A stretch of 42,880 bases of DNA from Dysgonamonadaceae bacterium (GTDB lineage: Bacteria > Bacteroidota > Bacteroidia > Bacteroidales > Azobacteroidaceae): contig JAIRKO010000018.1 of assembly GCA_031260045.1 (NCBI GenBank), positions 1 to 42,880 of the forward strand. The letters run 5' to 3'. A program made the translations under genes and the position numbers. Position 1 is the stretch's first letter. Each line of letters begins with the position of its first letter. Under the pieces are notes generated by a model. It saw only the letters and a program-made list of their open reading frames with translations. It had not been told where the DNA came from and did no database searches. This document shows, in pieces, positions 1 through 8,703 of this stretch.

Positions 1-404
1 TCGGCTTGAATATACGGCAGAACAACAAAACCAAGTTTGACCAGTTCTTCCGTAGCCTTTAAGGTTTCTACAGGGTCGGGCAAAAGATAGCGCGGGTCTG
101 GGTGGATTTCCAGTTTCAACCAGTCGGTCTCGAAAGCGTCGCGCGCCAGCTGTGCGGCGAAAACGGCTTCTTTGGCGTTGCGAACGCCCGAAGTGTTCGG
201 CAACAACCGGATGCCGGGGCGCTTGATATGCAGCAACATATCGTCCTGTTTGTTGTTGAAGTCCAAGCGCTTCATTGCAACAGTCACCATTTGCGTTTGT
301 GAGGCTTCAATCGCCCTGCCCATGAGTTCGTTTGAACTGAATTTTCCGGTTCCGAGAAAGAGCCGCGAGGTAAATTCTGTTCCTGCTATTGTTAGATTTT
401 TCAT
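1..404 (-). CDS. thiG: Thiazole synthase ThiG, 5' part (runs off the left edge)
   Basis: ThiG makes the thiazole phosphate half of thiamine from deoxyxylulose phosphate, dehydroglycine and the ThiS thiocarboxylate, in the cytoplasm. The minus-strand reading starts at ATG 404 and stays open to position 1, giving about 134 N-terminal residues of a protein usually near 260. Family motifs seen are an N-terminal LFLGTGKF, then [20 protein letters not shown] and YLLPDP. The lysine in WLKLE (near residue 97) is expected to form the Schiff base with the sugar substrate. No frameshift is seen. The gene is cut only by the window edge. Its 5' flank (405-611) is filled by a dispersed repeat, and no TPP riboswitch signature (such as CTGAGA) is visible there. 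Other thiamine genes would lie to the left of the window. Confidence 0.93.
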   Translation of the reverse strand, partial: MKNLTIAGTEFTSRLFLGTGKFSSNELMGRAIEASQTQMVTVAMKRLDFNNKQDDMLLHIKRPGIRLLPNTSGVRNAKEAVFAAQLARDAFETDWLKLEIHPDPRYLLPDPVETLKATEELVKLGFVVLPYIQA

Positions 405-407
405 TGT

Positions 408-589
408 AAGTAAATGTTCATAATTAGGTCATATTTTTTTCTGGATTGCTTCACCGCTTCGCGGTTCGCAATGACAGGTGCGGTATTTAGCTTCGCCGAT
501 TTTCAATTAACCTCACTGCGTCATTGCAAAGGCGAAGCCTGAAGCAATCCATAATTAAAAAATATAATTTAATTTTTCACACATACTTA
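408..589. repeat. Composite MITE-like repeat, family A, copy 1
   Basis: The element has two inverted arms. The left arm contains GGATTGCTTCACCGCTTCGC, then GGTTCGCAATGAC (ends at 475). The right arm, 520-551, is the inverse version GTCATTGCAAAGGCGAAGCC followed by TGAAGCAATCCA. The outer edges are AT-rich and begin with AAGTA in opposite orientation. The element has no coding capacity. It fills the space between thiG and the CoA-transferase gene. The left AT-rich arm recurs at 38264-38311. Confidence 0.8.
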
Positions 590-611
590 TGTTTTTGGGC
601 GCGTAAAATTT

Positions 612-2099
612 TCAGGCTTCCCGGTTCACCGTCCGCATGTCGCCGGTTTTGTTGAAAGTATTGTGAAAAGACAGCGCAGTTGCCATATTTTGAGGCGTAT
701 GTCCTTTTTGTCCGGAATTCAAATATTCCCTTAACAAATTTTTGTAAATAGGATCTACGCAGTTATTGATGATTTCTTCCGCCCGCTGAACCGGCGATTT
801 GCCTCTCAAATCGGCAATCCCGTGTTCGGTAATCAGGATTTTCACGGAATGTTCGCTATGATCGACATGCGACACCATCGGCACGATGGCGCTGATTTTC
901 CCGTCTTTAGCCGTAGATGGCGTTGTGAAAACGGATAAATAGGCGTTCCGGCAAAAATCGCCCGACCCGCCGATGCCGTTCATCATTTTTGTACCTAAAA
1001 CGTGGGTTGAATTAATATTCCCGAAAATATCCGCTTCCAGAGCCGTATTAATGGAAATCAGTCCCAAACGGCGAGCGATTTCCGGACTGTTGGAAATTTC
1101 CTGCGGACGGAGCAGCAACTTGGGTTTAAATGCCGGAAGATTGCGATATACTTCTTCCAAAATGGGCGTACTCAGGGTTAGCGAACAGCCACTGGCAAAT
1201 TTCACGTTCCCTTCTTTCATCAGTTTGACGACCGAATCCTGAATCACTTCGGTATAAACATCAAAAGGCGGAATGTCCTTGTCGGCTCCCATCGCGCCAA
1301 GCACGGCGTTTGCTACATTTCCAACGCCCGACTGCACGGGAAGGAAAGTAGCCGGAATACGTCCCGCCCTGATTTCGGCAGACAGGAAACCAGCCACGTT
1401 TTGCCCGATTTGCTCGGTTACTTTGTCCGAAGGCGTGAAAGCGCCCACTTCGTTGGGCAGGTTGGTTTCAACGATACCCACAATTTTTTTCGGATCTACC
1501 TGAATATAAGGAACGCCAATCCGGTCGCCCGGCGCGTAAACAGGAATTTCCCTGCGCACAGGAGGATCAGCCGGTTCGTATATATCATGTATTCCCGCCA
1601 GTTCTTTGGGATGATAGCGGTTGAATTCAATAACAATCCTGTCGGCAAGGTGCGCCACGGTGGGAGCGATACCCACGCCCGAAGTAAGATAAATTTTTCC
1701 GTCATCTGTAATATCGCACACTTCCAATATAGCCCAATCGGGTTTTGGAAGAAATCCGTAGCGAAGATACTGCGCCAGTTCGGAGAGGTGCAAATCAAAA
1801 TAATGAGCGTCGCGGTTGTTTAATTCCATCCGCATGTCCTTTGAGGACTGATAAGGCGTGCGGAATTTGACCGCATGAGCGCGGGACAGGCATCCGTCGA
1901 TCGAATCGCCGGTAGAAGCGCCGGAGTACATGCCCACCTTGAAAGGATTTCCCTTCGCATGTTCTTCTTCCGCTTTTTTTGCCAACGCCATCGTTACTAC
2001 TTTTGGGCAACCGGCGGCTGTAAAACCGCTGAATCCGATTACATCTCCGTCTTTAATAAGCGAAGCGGCTTCCTCAGCCGTTAATTTTTTATAAGCCAT
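612..2099 (-). CDS. Acetyl-CoA hydrolase/transferase (succinyl-CoA:acetate CoA-transferase type)
   Basis: This class I CoA-transferase moves CoA between acyl-CoA and a carboxylate; the likely pair is succinyl-CoA plus acetate, as in AarC and Cat1 relatives, in the cytoplasm during acetate or succinate metabolism. The 495-residue protein has the usual family length. Visible motifs are the glycine-rich SGVGNVANAVLGAMG, then YTEVI with the presumed catalytic glutamate (near residue 284), and GIGGSGDF toward the C-terminus. The reading frame is open back to 2126, but that longer start lies inside a TACCTTTG promoter box (2124-2131). ATG 2099, about 25 bases downstream, is therefore chosen, giving a MAYKKLTAEEA N-terminus. 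It is a single-gene unit, divergent from the ComEC-like gene. Substrate choice (succinyl, butyryl or propionyl) cannot be settled from sequence alone. Confidence 0.9.
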   Translation of the reverse strand: MAYKKLTAEEAASLIKDGDVIGFSGFTAAGCPKVVTMALAKKAEEEHAKGNPFKVGMYSGASTGDSIDGCLSRAHAVKFRTPYQSSKDMRMELNNRDAHYFDLHLSELAQYLRYGFLPKPDWAILEVCDITDDGKIYLTSGVGIAPTVAHLADRIVIEFNRYHPKELAGIHDIYEPADPPVRREIPVYAPGDRIGVPYIQVDPKKIVGIVETNLPNEVGAFTPSDKVTEQIGQNVAGFLSAEIRAGRIPATFLPVQSGVGNVANAVLGAMGADKDIPPFDVYTEVIQDSVVKLMKEGNVKFASGCSLTLSTPILEEVYRNLPAFKPKLLLRPQEISNSPEIARRLGLISINTALEADIFGNINSTHVLGTKMMNGIGGSGDFCRNAYLSVFTTPSTAKDGKISAIVPMVSHVDHSEHSVKILITEHGIADLRGKSPVQRAEEIINNCVDPIYKNLLREYLNSGQKGHTPQNMATALSFHNTFNKTGDMRTVNREA

Positions 2100-2123
2100 G
2101 TTTTTTGCTCTTGAATTTGGGTG

Positions 2124-2131
2124 CAAAGGTA
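2124..2131 (-). promoter_or_regulatory. -7 promoter box for the CoA-transferase gene
   Basis: The minus strand reads TACCTTTG, an exact match to the Bacteroidetes -7 consensus TAnnTTTG, 24 bases upstream of ATG 2099. It excludes the longer in-frame start at 2126. Confidence 0.75.
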
Positions 2132-2265
2132 ACGAATATTTTTACATGATAAGTTCAATTAGTAAATGTCGCCGAAAATTTCCAAAAAATAAAGAACCGA
2201 AACAAGAAAAGCGCTATCTTTACCGCCGAAACCCGCGTTGAGTACAATCAACTTAACATCACGCC

Positions 2266-3747
2266 ATGACCAAAATTATTAACCAAGCCGTTTTTGTACG
2301 TTTGTCCCTGTTTTACATTGCCGGAATTATTGTCCAAACGCATTGGGATTTGTATCCGCTTTGGATTTATGCCGGAATTCTGTCTATCCCGCTCATCGCC
2401 CTGTCTTTTTTGCCTACTGTCGTCCGTTTGTATTCTTGGCGGTGGCTGTTTGGTTTCGGACTGTTTTTGCTGTGCTTTTCTTCGGCGGCTATCCTGAGCC
2501 GGAACCGGTGGAATGCTTCCGAATGGCAAGGGCGCGCGGAGGAACGCATTTACCGCGTTCAAATTCTCGACGAACCGGCGAAGAAGCCCAAAACCCTGAT
2601 GTTCCGCGTCGGCATTGGCGGGCAAAAAGCCTTGATTTATCTTCCGATCGACAGTCTTGCGGCGGCTTTGCGTCCTTCGGATTGGCTGATAATCAAAGCC
2701 TGTTTTGAAAAAACCGACCAAATGTTTCTCCGCAAAGAAGGAATTGCCGCTCGCGCTTTTGTCCGTAAAAATCACTGGGAAAAGGCGGATAATCGCGCCG
2801 AAGGATTTAACCTGCGCTTTGCGGCTTTGCAGTGCCGGCAGGCTTTGTTGAACCGCCTGCGGGAAACCGTTCCCGATGAAAAATCTTTTGCCGTGGGCGC
2901 CGCCATCCTGCTGGGTTATACGCAGGATTTGGATAAAGATCTCAGGCAGACTTTCGCGGCTACGGGCGCTTCGCACGTATTGGCTATCAGCGGTTTGCAT
3001 TTTTCTATTATTTACGGCATCCTTTATTTTCTTTTTTCTTTTCTGGGAAATCATAAAAAGGGAAGAATTGTGCGACAGGCAATTATCCTGCCCCTGCTGT
3101 GGTTTTTTGTTTTCCTGACGGGCATGGGAGCGTCGGTTATCCGCGCGGCGGTGATGATAAGCCTGTGGGGAGCGGGGAATGCTTTTTTATATAAATCGTT
3201 CGGTATTAATACGGTGGGTGCGGCGGCTTTTTTTATGTTGCTCTACAATCCTTTTAATCTGTATGATGTGGGGTTTCAGTTGAGTTTTTCGGCTGTTGCG
3301 GCTATCATACTGATTAATCCGCATTTGGTAAAACTATGCGAACCGCGAAATCCGGCAATTCGCTATGTATGGGAACTGTCCTGCGTTTCCACTTCCGCCC
3401 AGTTGGGGACAGCCCCGCTGAGCATGTATTATTTTCACCAGTTTCCCTTGCTGTTTTTGGTTACCAATTTATTTGCCATTCCGGCGACAACCGTTATTTT
3501 GTGTTTAACGCCCCTGTCTTTACTGTTGCAGTGGTTGCCCGCGAACCGGTTACTCAACCTGTTTATTGTGGGATTGGAAAAAATAGAAGCAATTCCCAAC
3601 CAGTTGATTGAGAATGTTTTTTTAAGCGAAGCGGACGCCGTATACATTACTTGCCACGTAATTCTTTTTGTTCTGCTGATGGTAAAAAAGCGGATGTATT
3701 ATTTGTATTTGCTGCTTCTTAGCATTTTGTTGCAGGTTATCGGTTAA
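2266..3747 (+). CDS. ComEC/Rec2-family membrane protein, short form without the metallo-hydrolase domain
   Basis: ComEC proteins form the inner-membrane channel for single-stranded DNA uptake. This 493-residue protein starts with hydrophobic segments (residues about 5-80), then a soluble OB-like part. The Competence domain follows from about residue 205 (GAAILLGYTQDLD, FAATGASHVLAISGLHFS) and continues as many membrane segments to the end. It lacks the C-terminal beta-lactamase-like domain of Bacillus-type ComEC and is shorter than many Bacteroidetes homologues. No partner competence gene (ComEA, DprA) is visible here. The stop codon overlaps that of the convergent nfnB gene by two bases (3745-3746), so the two transcripts must share a termination region. 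A weak promoter match, TATCTTTA, lies at 2215-2222. The family call is secure; a role in natural transformation is inference. Confidence 0.85.
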   Translation: MTKIINQAVFVRLSLFYIAGIIVQTHWDLYPLWIYAGILSIPLIALSFLPTVVRLYSWRWLFGFGLFLLCFSSAAILSRNRWNASEWQGRAEERIYRVQILDEPAKKPKTLMFRVGIGGQKALIYLPIDSLAAALRPSDWLIIKACFEKTDQMFLRKEGIAARAFVRKNHWEKADNRAEGFNLRFAALQCRQALLNRLRETVPDEKSFAVGAAILLGYTQDLDKDLRQTFAATGASHVLAISGLHFSIIYGILYFLFSFLGNHKKGRIVRQAIILPLLWFFVFLTGMGASVIRAAVMISLWGAGNAFLYKSFGINTVGAAAFFMLLYNPFNLYDVGFQLSFSAVAAIILINPHLVKLCEPRNPAIRYVWELSCVSTSAQLGTAPLSMYYFHQFPLLFLVTNLFAIPATTVILCLTPLSLLLQWLPANRLLNLFIVGLEKIEAIPNQLIENVFLSEADAVYITCHVILFVLLMVKKRMYYLYLLLLSILLQVIG

Positions 3748-5195
3748 AGAAAGCTCGCGTGCATCGCCGCCGCCGCCTGCCGCCCGTCGCCCATAGCGAG
3801 GATAACGGTTGCGCCGCCCCTCACAATATCGCCGCCGGCGAAAACGTCCGGCAAATCGGTTTGCAGGCTATCTTCGTTCACAACAATCGTTCCTCGCTGG
3901 CTAACGTTCAACCCGCCAAAAGCGTCCGGAATAAGCGGGTTGGGAGAAACCCCCGTCGCCACGACAACCAAATCCGCATCCACCGTTTCAACCGCACCGG
4001 GAATTTCCACCGGTCGCCTGCGCCCGGAAGCGTCCGCTTCGCCGAGTTGCATTTTTTGGAGAACCGCCTGTTTGACGCGCCCCCGTTCGTCGCCGATGTA
4101 TTCAATGGGATTATGCAGCGTGAGGAAAATAACGCCTTCTTCCTTAGCGTGTTTCACTTCTTCCAGCCGGGCGGGCATTTCTTCTTCCGAACGGCGATAA
4201 ATAATCATGGCTTTTTCGGCGCCCAAACGGCGGGCTGTCCTCACGGAATCCATCGCCGTATTTCCGCCTCCGATTACGACGACGTTTTTCCCCATAAAAA
4301 CAGGCGTTTCCGCACCTTCGCGCCCTGCGCCCATCAGGTTAATGCGCGTCAGGTATTCGTTGGACGACAAAACGCCGGGCAAGTTCTCGCCCTGTATGTG
4401 CATAAAATTGGGCAACCCCGCGCCACTCGCCGCGAAAATACCCTTAAAACCCTGTGCATGCAAATCTTCGTAAGAAAGCGTTTTCCCGACAATGCAGTTT
4501 GTGATAAACTTTACGCCCATCTTGTGAAGGATGTCAATTTCCGCATCCACAATACGGTTCGGCAAACGAAATTCGGGTATCCCGTATTTCAACACGCCCC
4601 CGATTTCGTGCAACGCTTCAAACACCGTCACATCGTAACCGTATTTTGCCATGTCGCCGGCAAAAGACAGCCCGGCAGGACCGGAACCGATTACGGCAAT
4701 CTTAATTCCGTTACCGGCAACCGGTTTCGGCGCAGAAATCGAACCCTGTTCCCGCTCATAATCGGCGGCAAAACGTTCCAGATAACCGATGGCGACCGGT
4801 TGGCTTTTCATTTTCAGGTGAATACACCGGCTTTCGCATTGTTTTTCCTGCGGGCATACGCGACCGCATACCGCCGGTAACGCCGAAGTTTCTTTCAAAG
4901 TCCCGGCGGCTTCCAATATTTCGTTTCGTTCGATATGCTTGATAAACTTGGGAATATTCACCCCCACCGGGCAACCGCTCATGCAGGACGAATCGGGACA
5001 GTCCAGACAACGTTTCGCTTCTTGCACAGCCTGTTCCTGCGATAAACCCATATTGACCTCGTCATAACTGCGGCTGCGGTATGCAGCATCTAATTCCGGC
5101 ATTTTCACGCGGGGAATTGCCATGCGGTCTTTGTTTTTCATACTTTCCCGCAACGCTTTCCGCCACAACTCGTTTCTCTCTTCTTTATTTCCCAT
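3744..5195 (-). CDS. nfnB: NfnB / GltD-like NADPH-binding flavoprotein with iron-sulfur N-terminus
   Basis: The family includes the glutamate synthase small subunit and the large subunit of the electron-bifurcating NADH-dependent ferredoxin:NADP oxidoreductase. The 483-residue protein has an N-terminal cysteine domain (Cys near 63, 66, 71, 75 and 110, 114, 120, 124) for two 4Fe-4S clusters. An FAD-binding GSGPAGLSFAG follows near 170, then an NADPH-binding VVVIGGGNTAMDS near 305, and a C-terminal FAGGDIVRGGATVILAMGDG. It lies 22 bases downstream of an NfnA-type partner on the same strand, and no glutamate synthase large subunit is present. This makes NfnB (or SudA) more likely than GltD. Electron bifurcation is inferred from the pair, not from a single residue. 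Confidence 0.87.
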   Translation of the reverse strand: MGNKEERNELWRKALRESMKNKDRMAIPRVKMPELDAAYRSRSYDEVNMGLSQEQAVQEAKRCLDCPDSSCMSGCPVGVNIPKFIKHIERNEILEAAGTLKETSALPAVCGRVCPQEKQCESRCIHLKMKSQPVAIGYLERFAADYEREQGSISAPKPVAGNGIKIAVIGSGPAGLSFAGDMAKYGYDVTVFEALHEIGGVLKYGIPEFRLPNRIVDAEIDILHKMGVKFITNCIVGKTLSYEDLHAQGFKGIFAASGAGLPNFMHIQGENLPGVLSSNEYLTRINLMGAGREGAETPVFMGKNVVVIGGGNTAMDSVRTARRLGAEKAMIIYRRSEEEMPARLEEVKHAKEEGVIFLTLHNPIEYIGDERGRVKQAVLQKMQLGEADASGRRRPVEIPGAVETVDADLVVVATGVSPNPLIPDAFGGLNVSQRGTIVVNEDSLQTDLPDVFAGGDIVRGGATVILAMGDGRQAAAAMHASFL

Positions 5196-5217
5196 CTCTT
5201 ATTTCTTAACTCTTAGT

Positions 5218-6009
5218 TTACTCATACTCTTTGTAGGCATTCAACCGCATCAGCATTTCGTCGAAATCGACTTGGTGAGCGTCAAATTCGGGACCGTCCA
5301 CACACACAAAGCGGGTTTTCCCGCCGACCGTAACGCGACACGCGCCGCACATCCCCGTCCCGTCAACCATAATCGTATTCAGGGAAGCCACCGTAGGAAT
5401 TTTGTATTTTTCGGTCAACAGGGAAACGTATTTCATCATCACCGCAGGTCCTATCGTTACGCACAAATCAACTTTTTCGCGGTTAATAATTTGCTCAACG
5501 CCTTGGGTAACCAACCCTTTTTGTCCGTATGAACCGTCGTCGGTCATTATAACTACTTCATCGGCAATACTTCTCATTTCTTTTTCCAGAATAATCAAAT
5601 CCCCGGTTCTGGCTGCCAAAACGACGGACACCTTATTGCCCGCCTGCTTCATGGCGCGAGCAATCGGATACATGGGAGCGGTTCCCACGCCGCCGCAAGC
5701 GCACACCACCGTGCCGAAACGCTCAATATGAGTGGCTTTTCCCAAAGGTCCTGCCAAATCGTCGATATATTCGCCTTCGTTGAGGGCGCAAATTTTCCGC
5801 GTGGATTTGCCTGCCTGTTGAATGATTAGGGTAATCGTACCGTTTTGAATATCCGAATCCGCAATAGTCAAAGGGATACGTTCGCCGGATTTCCCCACTC
5901 TCAGGATAACGAAATGTCCGGGCTTACCGGACTTTGCAATTAACGGAGCTTCAACCGCAAACCTAACTACATTCTCGGATAAAACTTCCTTTTTAACGAT
6001 TTTATTCAT
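5218..6009 (-). CDS. nfnA: NfnA-type FAD/NAD-binding subunit (ferredoxin-NADP reductase fold)
   Basis: The 263-residue protein has the ferredoxin reductase layout also seen in dihydroorotate dehydrogenase electron-transfer subunits. An N-terminal FAD barrel contains RIPLTIADSD. A central NAD-binding region contains VCACGGVGTAPMYPIARAMK. A C-terminal cysteine loop, GTGMCGACRVTVGGK then FVCVDGP, should hold a 2Fe-2S cluster. In Nfn complexes this subunit binds NADH and passes electrons to the partner subunit. The next gene downstream is that partner, 22 bases away, so the two form an operon. A promoter with a perfect inverted repeat lies directly upstream, suggesting dedicated control. The alternative is a PyrK-like subunit, but no pyrD is adjacent. 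Confidence 0.87.
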   Translation of the reverse strand: MNKIVKKEVLSENVVRFAVEAPLIAKSGKPGHFVILRVGKSGERIPLTIADSDIQNGTITLIIQQAGKSTRKICALNEGEYIDDLAGPLGKATHIERFGTVVCACGGVGTAPMYPIARAMKQAGNKVSVVLAARTGDLIILEKEMRSIADEVVIMTDDGSYGQKGLVTQGVEQIINREKVDLCVTIGPAVMMKYVSLLTEKYKIPTVASLNTIMVDGTGMCGACRVTVGGKTRFVCVDGPEFDAHQVDFDEMLMRLNAYKEYE

Positions 6010-6039
6010 ATTTTGCTTGACAAATTCTTAATTTGAGTG

Positions 6040-6073
6040 CAAATTTACATGATATTTTTAATATAATATCATG
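6040..6073 (-). promoter_or_regulatory. nfnAB promoter with overlapping palindromic operator
   Basis: The minus strand reads TAAATTTG at 6047-6040, matching TAnnTTTG. Directly behind it, CATGATATT (6048-6056) and AATATCATG (6065-6073) form a perfect 9-bp inverted repeat with an 8-base spacer. It covers the stretch between the -7 box and the expected -33 position. A dimeric regulator bound there would block or recruit polymerase. Confidence 0.65.
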
Positions 6074-6175
6074 ATTTGTTTGCTTTTTGAAAATAATAAT
6101 GAAACAATGGGTTGTGATTTGCGGTGGATTGCGGGTCTACGCCCGAAAAACCTGACATAGTTCTTTTATTCGGGA

Positions 6176-6205
6176 GATTCCGTGTCGAGCGCGAGATGAT
6201 GGGGC
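6176..6205. repeat. Degenerate family B repeat
   Basis: The core CGTGTCGAGCGCGAGATGAT aligns with the better-preserved CGCGTTGAGCGCGGGATGAC at 27551-27570. Several substitutions in the stem suggest an old copy. Confidence 0.55.
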
Positions 6206-6260
6206 TTTTTTTGCAAGGAAATAGCAGGCGCGATTGGCAAGGCGACGCCTCAAACCGAAA

Positions 6261-6312
6261 AAATTCCCGCTCCAAAAGTCAATTACGACTCTACGAGCGG
6301 GGATTTTTTATT
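6261..6312. terminator. Terminator-like hairpin
   Basis: AAATTCCCGCTC (6261-6272) pairs with GAGCGGGGATTT (6295-6306) with one mismatch and is followed by a T run on the plus strand. No plus-strand gene ends just before it, so it may be repeat-derived. Confidence 0.4.
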
Positions 6313-6570
6313 TCAAAGCCAAAAATTCCTACCTCAGCGCCTCGATTTCCTGCCTCAGCGCCAGAATTTCTTAGTTAAAAGCAAGAAATTCTCCGCTTTT
6401 AGAACCAAAACGGCGGTTCGGAGGGGCGTTGTTCTGTAAAATAACCCCAGTTGGCGCGAAACAGAGCCTCGCACCGCTTATTTTAACAGGTTAAACCTAT
6501 CCTGGATAATCGGAACAAGGTAAAACCTTGTCTCAACGACCGCGATTTATCAAATTAAAAAATATTTTTA

Positions 6571-6578
6571 TACTTTTG
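6571..6578 (+). promoter_or_regulatory. -7 promoter box for the acetyltransferase gene
   Basis: TACTTTTG matches TAnnTTTG and lies 50 bases before ATG 6629. Confidence 0.6.
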
Positions 6579-6628
6579 CAGCCGCAAAACGGGTATCTTA
6601 TTTAGAAATAAAACCCGTTTCAACGGAT

Positions 6629-7135
6629 ATGTTTAGCATAAGAATAGCTACGGAAAAAGATGCGGAACTGATTTATTCGCTTGCATTACAAGTGTTCCCG
6701 GATACCTATAAGGAAATGCTGTCGCCCGAACAATCGGACTATATGCTGGAATGGATGTACGCCCCCGCAAATACCCGCCGGATGATAAGCGAGGGGCAGG
6801 TATATTTGATTATGTCGAAAAACGGGGAAAATTGCGGCTATGCATCCGTCGAACAGCAGGCTGCGGATTTGTTTCACTTGCATAAAATATATGTGCTTCC
6901 CGCGTTTCAGGGCGGCGGCGCAGGGAAATTCTTGTTTGAAGCGGTTTTGAAATATATTCGCGGCATTCACCCTGCGCCGTTCACGATGGAACTGAACGTA
7001 AACCGATACAATCGGGCGGTGCATTTCTATCAGCACATGGGTATGACGATTGACCGGGAAGGGGATTTCCCCATCGGAAACGGATATTATATGACCGACT
7101 ATATCATGAAAATCAACGCAAAAGGTGTGGGATAA
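6629..7135 (+). CDS. GNAT-family N-acetyltransferase
   Basis: The 168-residue protein has the GNAT fold order. The N-terminal strand is [14 protein letters not shown]. The central acetyl-CoA loop is [20 protein letters not shown] (near 88-107), with the R/Q-x-x-G-x-G/A signature as QGGGAG. The C-terminal strand and helix contain [18 protein letters not shown]. Such enzymes transfer acetyl from acetyl-CoA to an amine; the substrate here is unknown. It has its own promoter and lies 44 bases before gltX, which has a separate promoter, so co-transcription is optional. RimI-like and small-molecule acetyltransferases are both possible. Confidence 0.85.
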   Translation: MFSIRIATEKDAELIYSLALQVFPDTYKEMLSPEQSDYMLEWMYAPANTRRMISEGQVYLIMSKNGENCGYASVEQQAADLFHLHKIYVLPAFQGGGAGKFLFEAVLKYIRGIHPAPFTMELNVNRYNRAVHFYQHMGMTIDREGDFPIGNGYYMTDYIMKINAKGVG

Positions 7136-7144
7136 TATTTCTTA

Positions 7145-7152
7145 TATATTTG
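7145..7152 (+). promoter_or_regulatory. -7 promoter box for gltX
   Basis: TATATTTG matches TAnnTTTG, 28 bases before ATG 7180. Its last three bases are a TTG that would otherwise look like an in-frame start at 7150. Confidence 0.65.
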
Positions 7153-7179
7153 CGTTTTTATACCATCAAATATAAAACG

Positions 7180-8697
7180 ATGACAAACAGAAAAGTCAGG
7201 GTGCGTTTCGCGCCGAGTCCAACCGGTCCGTTACATATCGGAGGCGTTAGGACAGCCTTATTCAATTACCTTTTTGCGAAAAAACACAACGGCGATTTTA
7301 TCCTCAGAATTGAAGACACCGATTCGCTGCGTTTTGTTCCCGGAGCCGAAGAATACATCATCGAAGCGTTTCGCTGGCTCGGACTTCCTTTCGACGAAAG
7401 TCCGCATACCGGCGGCAATTTCAAACCTTACCGGCAATCGGAACGGAAAGCGATTTACAAAAAATACGTCGACCGGTTGCTGGAAAAACAATTAGCCTAC
7501 ATTGCTTTCGATACGCCCGAAGAATTGGAGGCAAAAAGAAAAGAAATCCCCAATTTCCAGTATGATGCATCCTCGCGTATGAGTATGCGTAATTCCCTCT
7601 CCCTGCCGGCGGCGGAAACGCAACGCTTGACGAACGCCGGCGTGCAATACGTGGTGCGCATTAAAATCGAACCCGGACAAACAATCACCGTAAACGACCT
7701 GATTCGCGGGGAAATAACCGTAAATTCTTCCATCCTTGACGATAAAGTTCTCTATAAATCGGCTGACGAACTGCCGACCTATCATCTGGCAAACATCGTG
7801 GACGACCGGCTAATGGAAATCACGCACGTCATTCGCGGGGAGGAGTGGTTGCCTTCTGCGCCTTTACACCTTATTTTATATAGGTATTTCGGATGGGAAG
7901 ATACGATGCCCGCATTCGCCCACCTGCCCTTGCTCCTGAAACCCGAAGGCAGCGGAAAACTAAGCAAACGCGACGGCGACCGGCTGGGTTTCCCCGTTTT
8001 TCCCTTGCAATGGCGCGACCCCCAGAGCGGCGAAACCTCGTCCGGCTACCGCGAAAGCGGCTATTTGCCGGAAGCGTTGCTCAACTTTCTGGCTTTGTTG
8101 GGGTGGAATCCCGGCGACGACAGAGAAATACTTTCCATGACTGAAATGATTGATTTGTTTTCCTTGGAAAAATGTAGCAAAGGCGGCGCCAAATTCGATT
8201 TCAAAAAGGGCGAATGGTTCAATCACCAATACATTCAATTAAAATCCGACGAAGAAATCGCCGCAATGTTCCTGCCCGTTTTGAAAAGTCACGGAATTGA
8301 AACAACGCCGGACAGGGTAATCAAAGCGATAGGATTGACAAAGGAAAGGGTCAATTTCGTGCAAGAACTCTGGGAACAGGCAGGTTTCTTTTTTGCCGCC
8401 CCCGCCACCTACGACGAAAAATCGGTGAAAAAACGGTGGAAAGAAGATTCCGCCGAAAGAATGAGCGAACTTGCCGATGTGCTGCAAAATACGTCCGATT
8501 TTTCGGCTGCCGGCACCGAATCGACCGTCATGGCTTGGATTGAATCCAAAGGATACCACACCGGAAATATCATGAACGCTTTCCGCATCGCATTGGTGGG
8601 TGAAGCCAAAGGACCTCACCTTTTTGATATTACCGAACTGATAGGAAAAGATGAAACGATAAAAAGATTGCGGAAAGCGATTACGGAATTAAAATAA
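7180..8697 (+). CDS. gltX: Glutamyl-tRNA synthetase
   Basis: This class I synthetase charges tRNA-Glu with glutamate. The 505-residue protein shows [14 protein letters not shown] at its N-terminus with the HIGH-type motif near residue 19, and GKLSKRDGD as the KMSKS-type motif about halfway along. The C-terminal anticodon-binding region has normal length. ATG 7180 gives [14 protein letters not shown], the usual beginning. The longer reading from TTG 7150 is rejected because that codon lies in the promoter. The gene is 6 bases before waaA and likely co-transcribed with it. Discriminating or non-discriminating charging (Glu only, or also tRNA-Gln) cannot be decided here. Confidence 0.97.
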   Translation: MTNRKVRVRFAPSPTGPLHIGGVRTALFNYLFAKKHNGDFILRIEDTDSLRFVPGAEEYIIEAFRWLGLPFDESPHTGGNFKPYRQSERKAIYKKYVDRLLEKQLAYIAFDTPEELEAKRKEIPNFQYDASSRMSMRNSLSLPAAETQRLTNAGVQYVVRIKIEPGQTITVNDLIRGEITVNSSILDDKVLYKSADELPTYHLANIVDDRLMEITHVIRGEEWLPSAPLHLILYRYFGWEDTMPAFAHLPLLLKPEGSGKLSKRDGDRLGFPVFPLQWRDPQSGETSSGYRESGYLPEALLNFLALLGWNPGDDREILSMTEMIDLFSLEKCSKGGAKFDFKKGEWFNHQYIQLKSDEEIAAMFLPVLKSHGIETTPDRVIKAIGLTKERVNFVQELWEQAGFFFAAPATYDEKSVKKRWKEDSAERMSELADVLQNTSDFSAAGTESTVMAWIESKGYHTGNIMNAFRIALVGEAKGPHLFDITELIGKDETIKRLRKAITELK

Positions 8698-8703
8698 AAG
8701 CGT

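Larger units (their letters stand above)
6074..6570. other. Gene-free stretch with degenerate repeats
   Basis: No convincing gene is present. The stretch holds a worn family B repeat (6176-6205), a family A-like piece near 6233-6253 (ATTGGCAAGGCGACGCC), a terminator-like hairpin (6261-6312) and two copies of a CCTCAGCGCC motif around 6331-6363. Short open frames here follow the repeats and have no protein character. Confidence 0.6.

Noticed and set aside
405-611. TPP riboswitch upstream of thiG
   Set aside because: Expected for thiamine genes, but the conserved CTGAGA and related core motifs are absent and the space is filled by a repeat.
3759-4880. A 373-codon plus-strand open frame opposite nfnB
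   Set aside because: It mirrors the GC-rich codons of nfnB, reads as low-complexity basic sequence and has no family motif; the minus strand has a complete flavoprotein.
7150-7179. TTG start for gltX ten codons upstream
   Set aside because: The TTG is the end of the TATATTTG promoter box and the added residues are not family-like.
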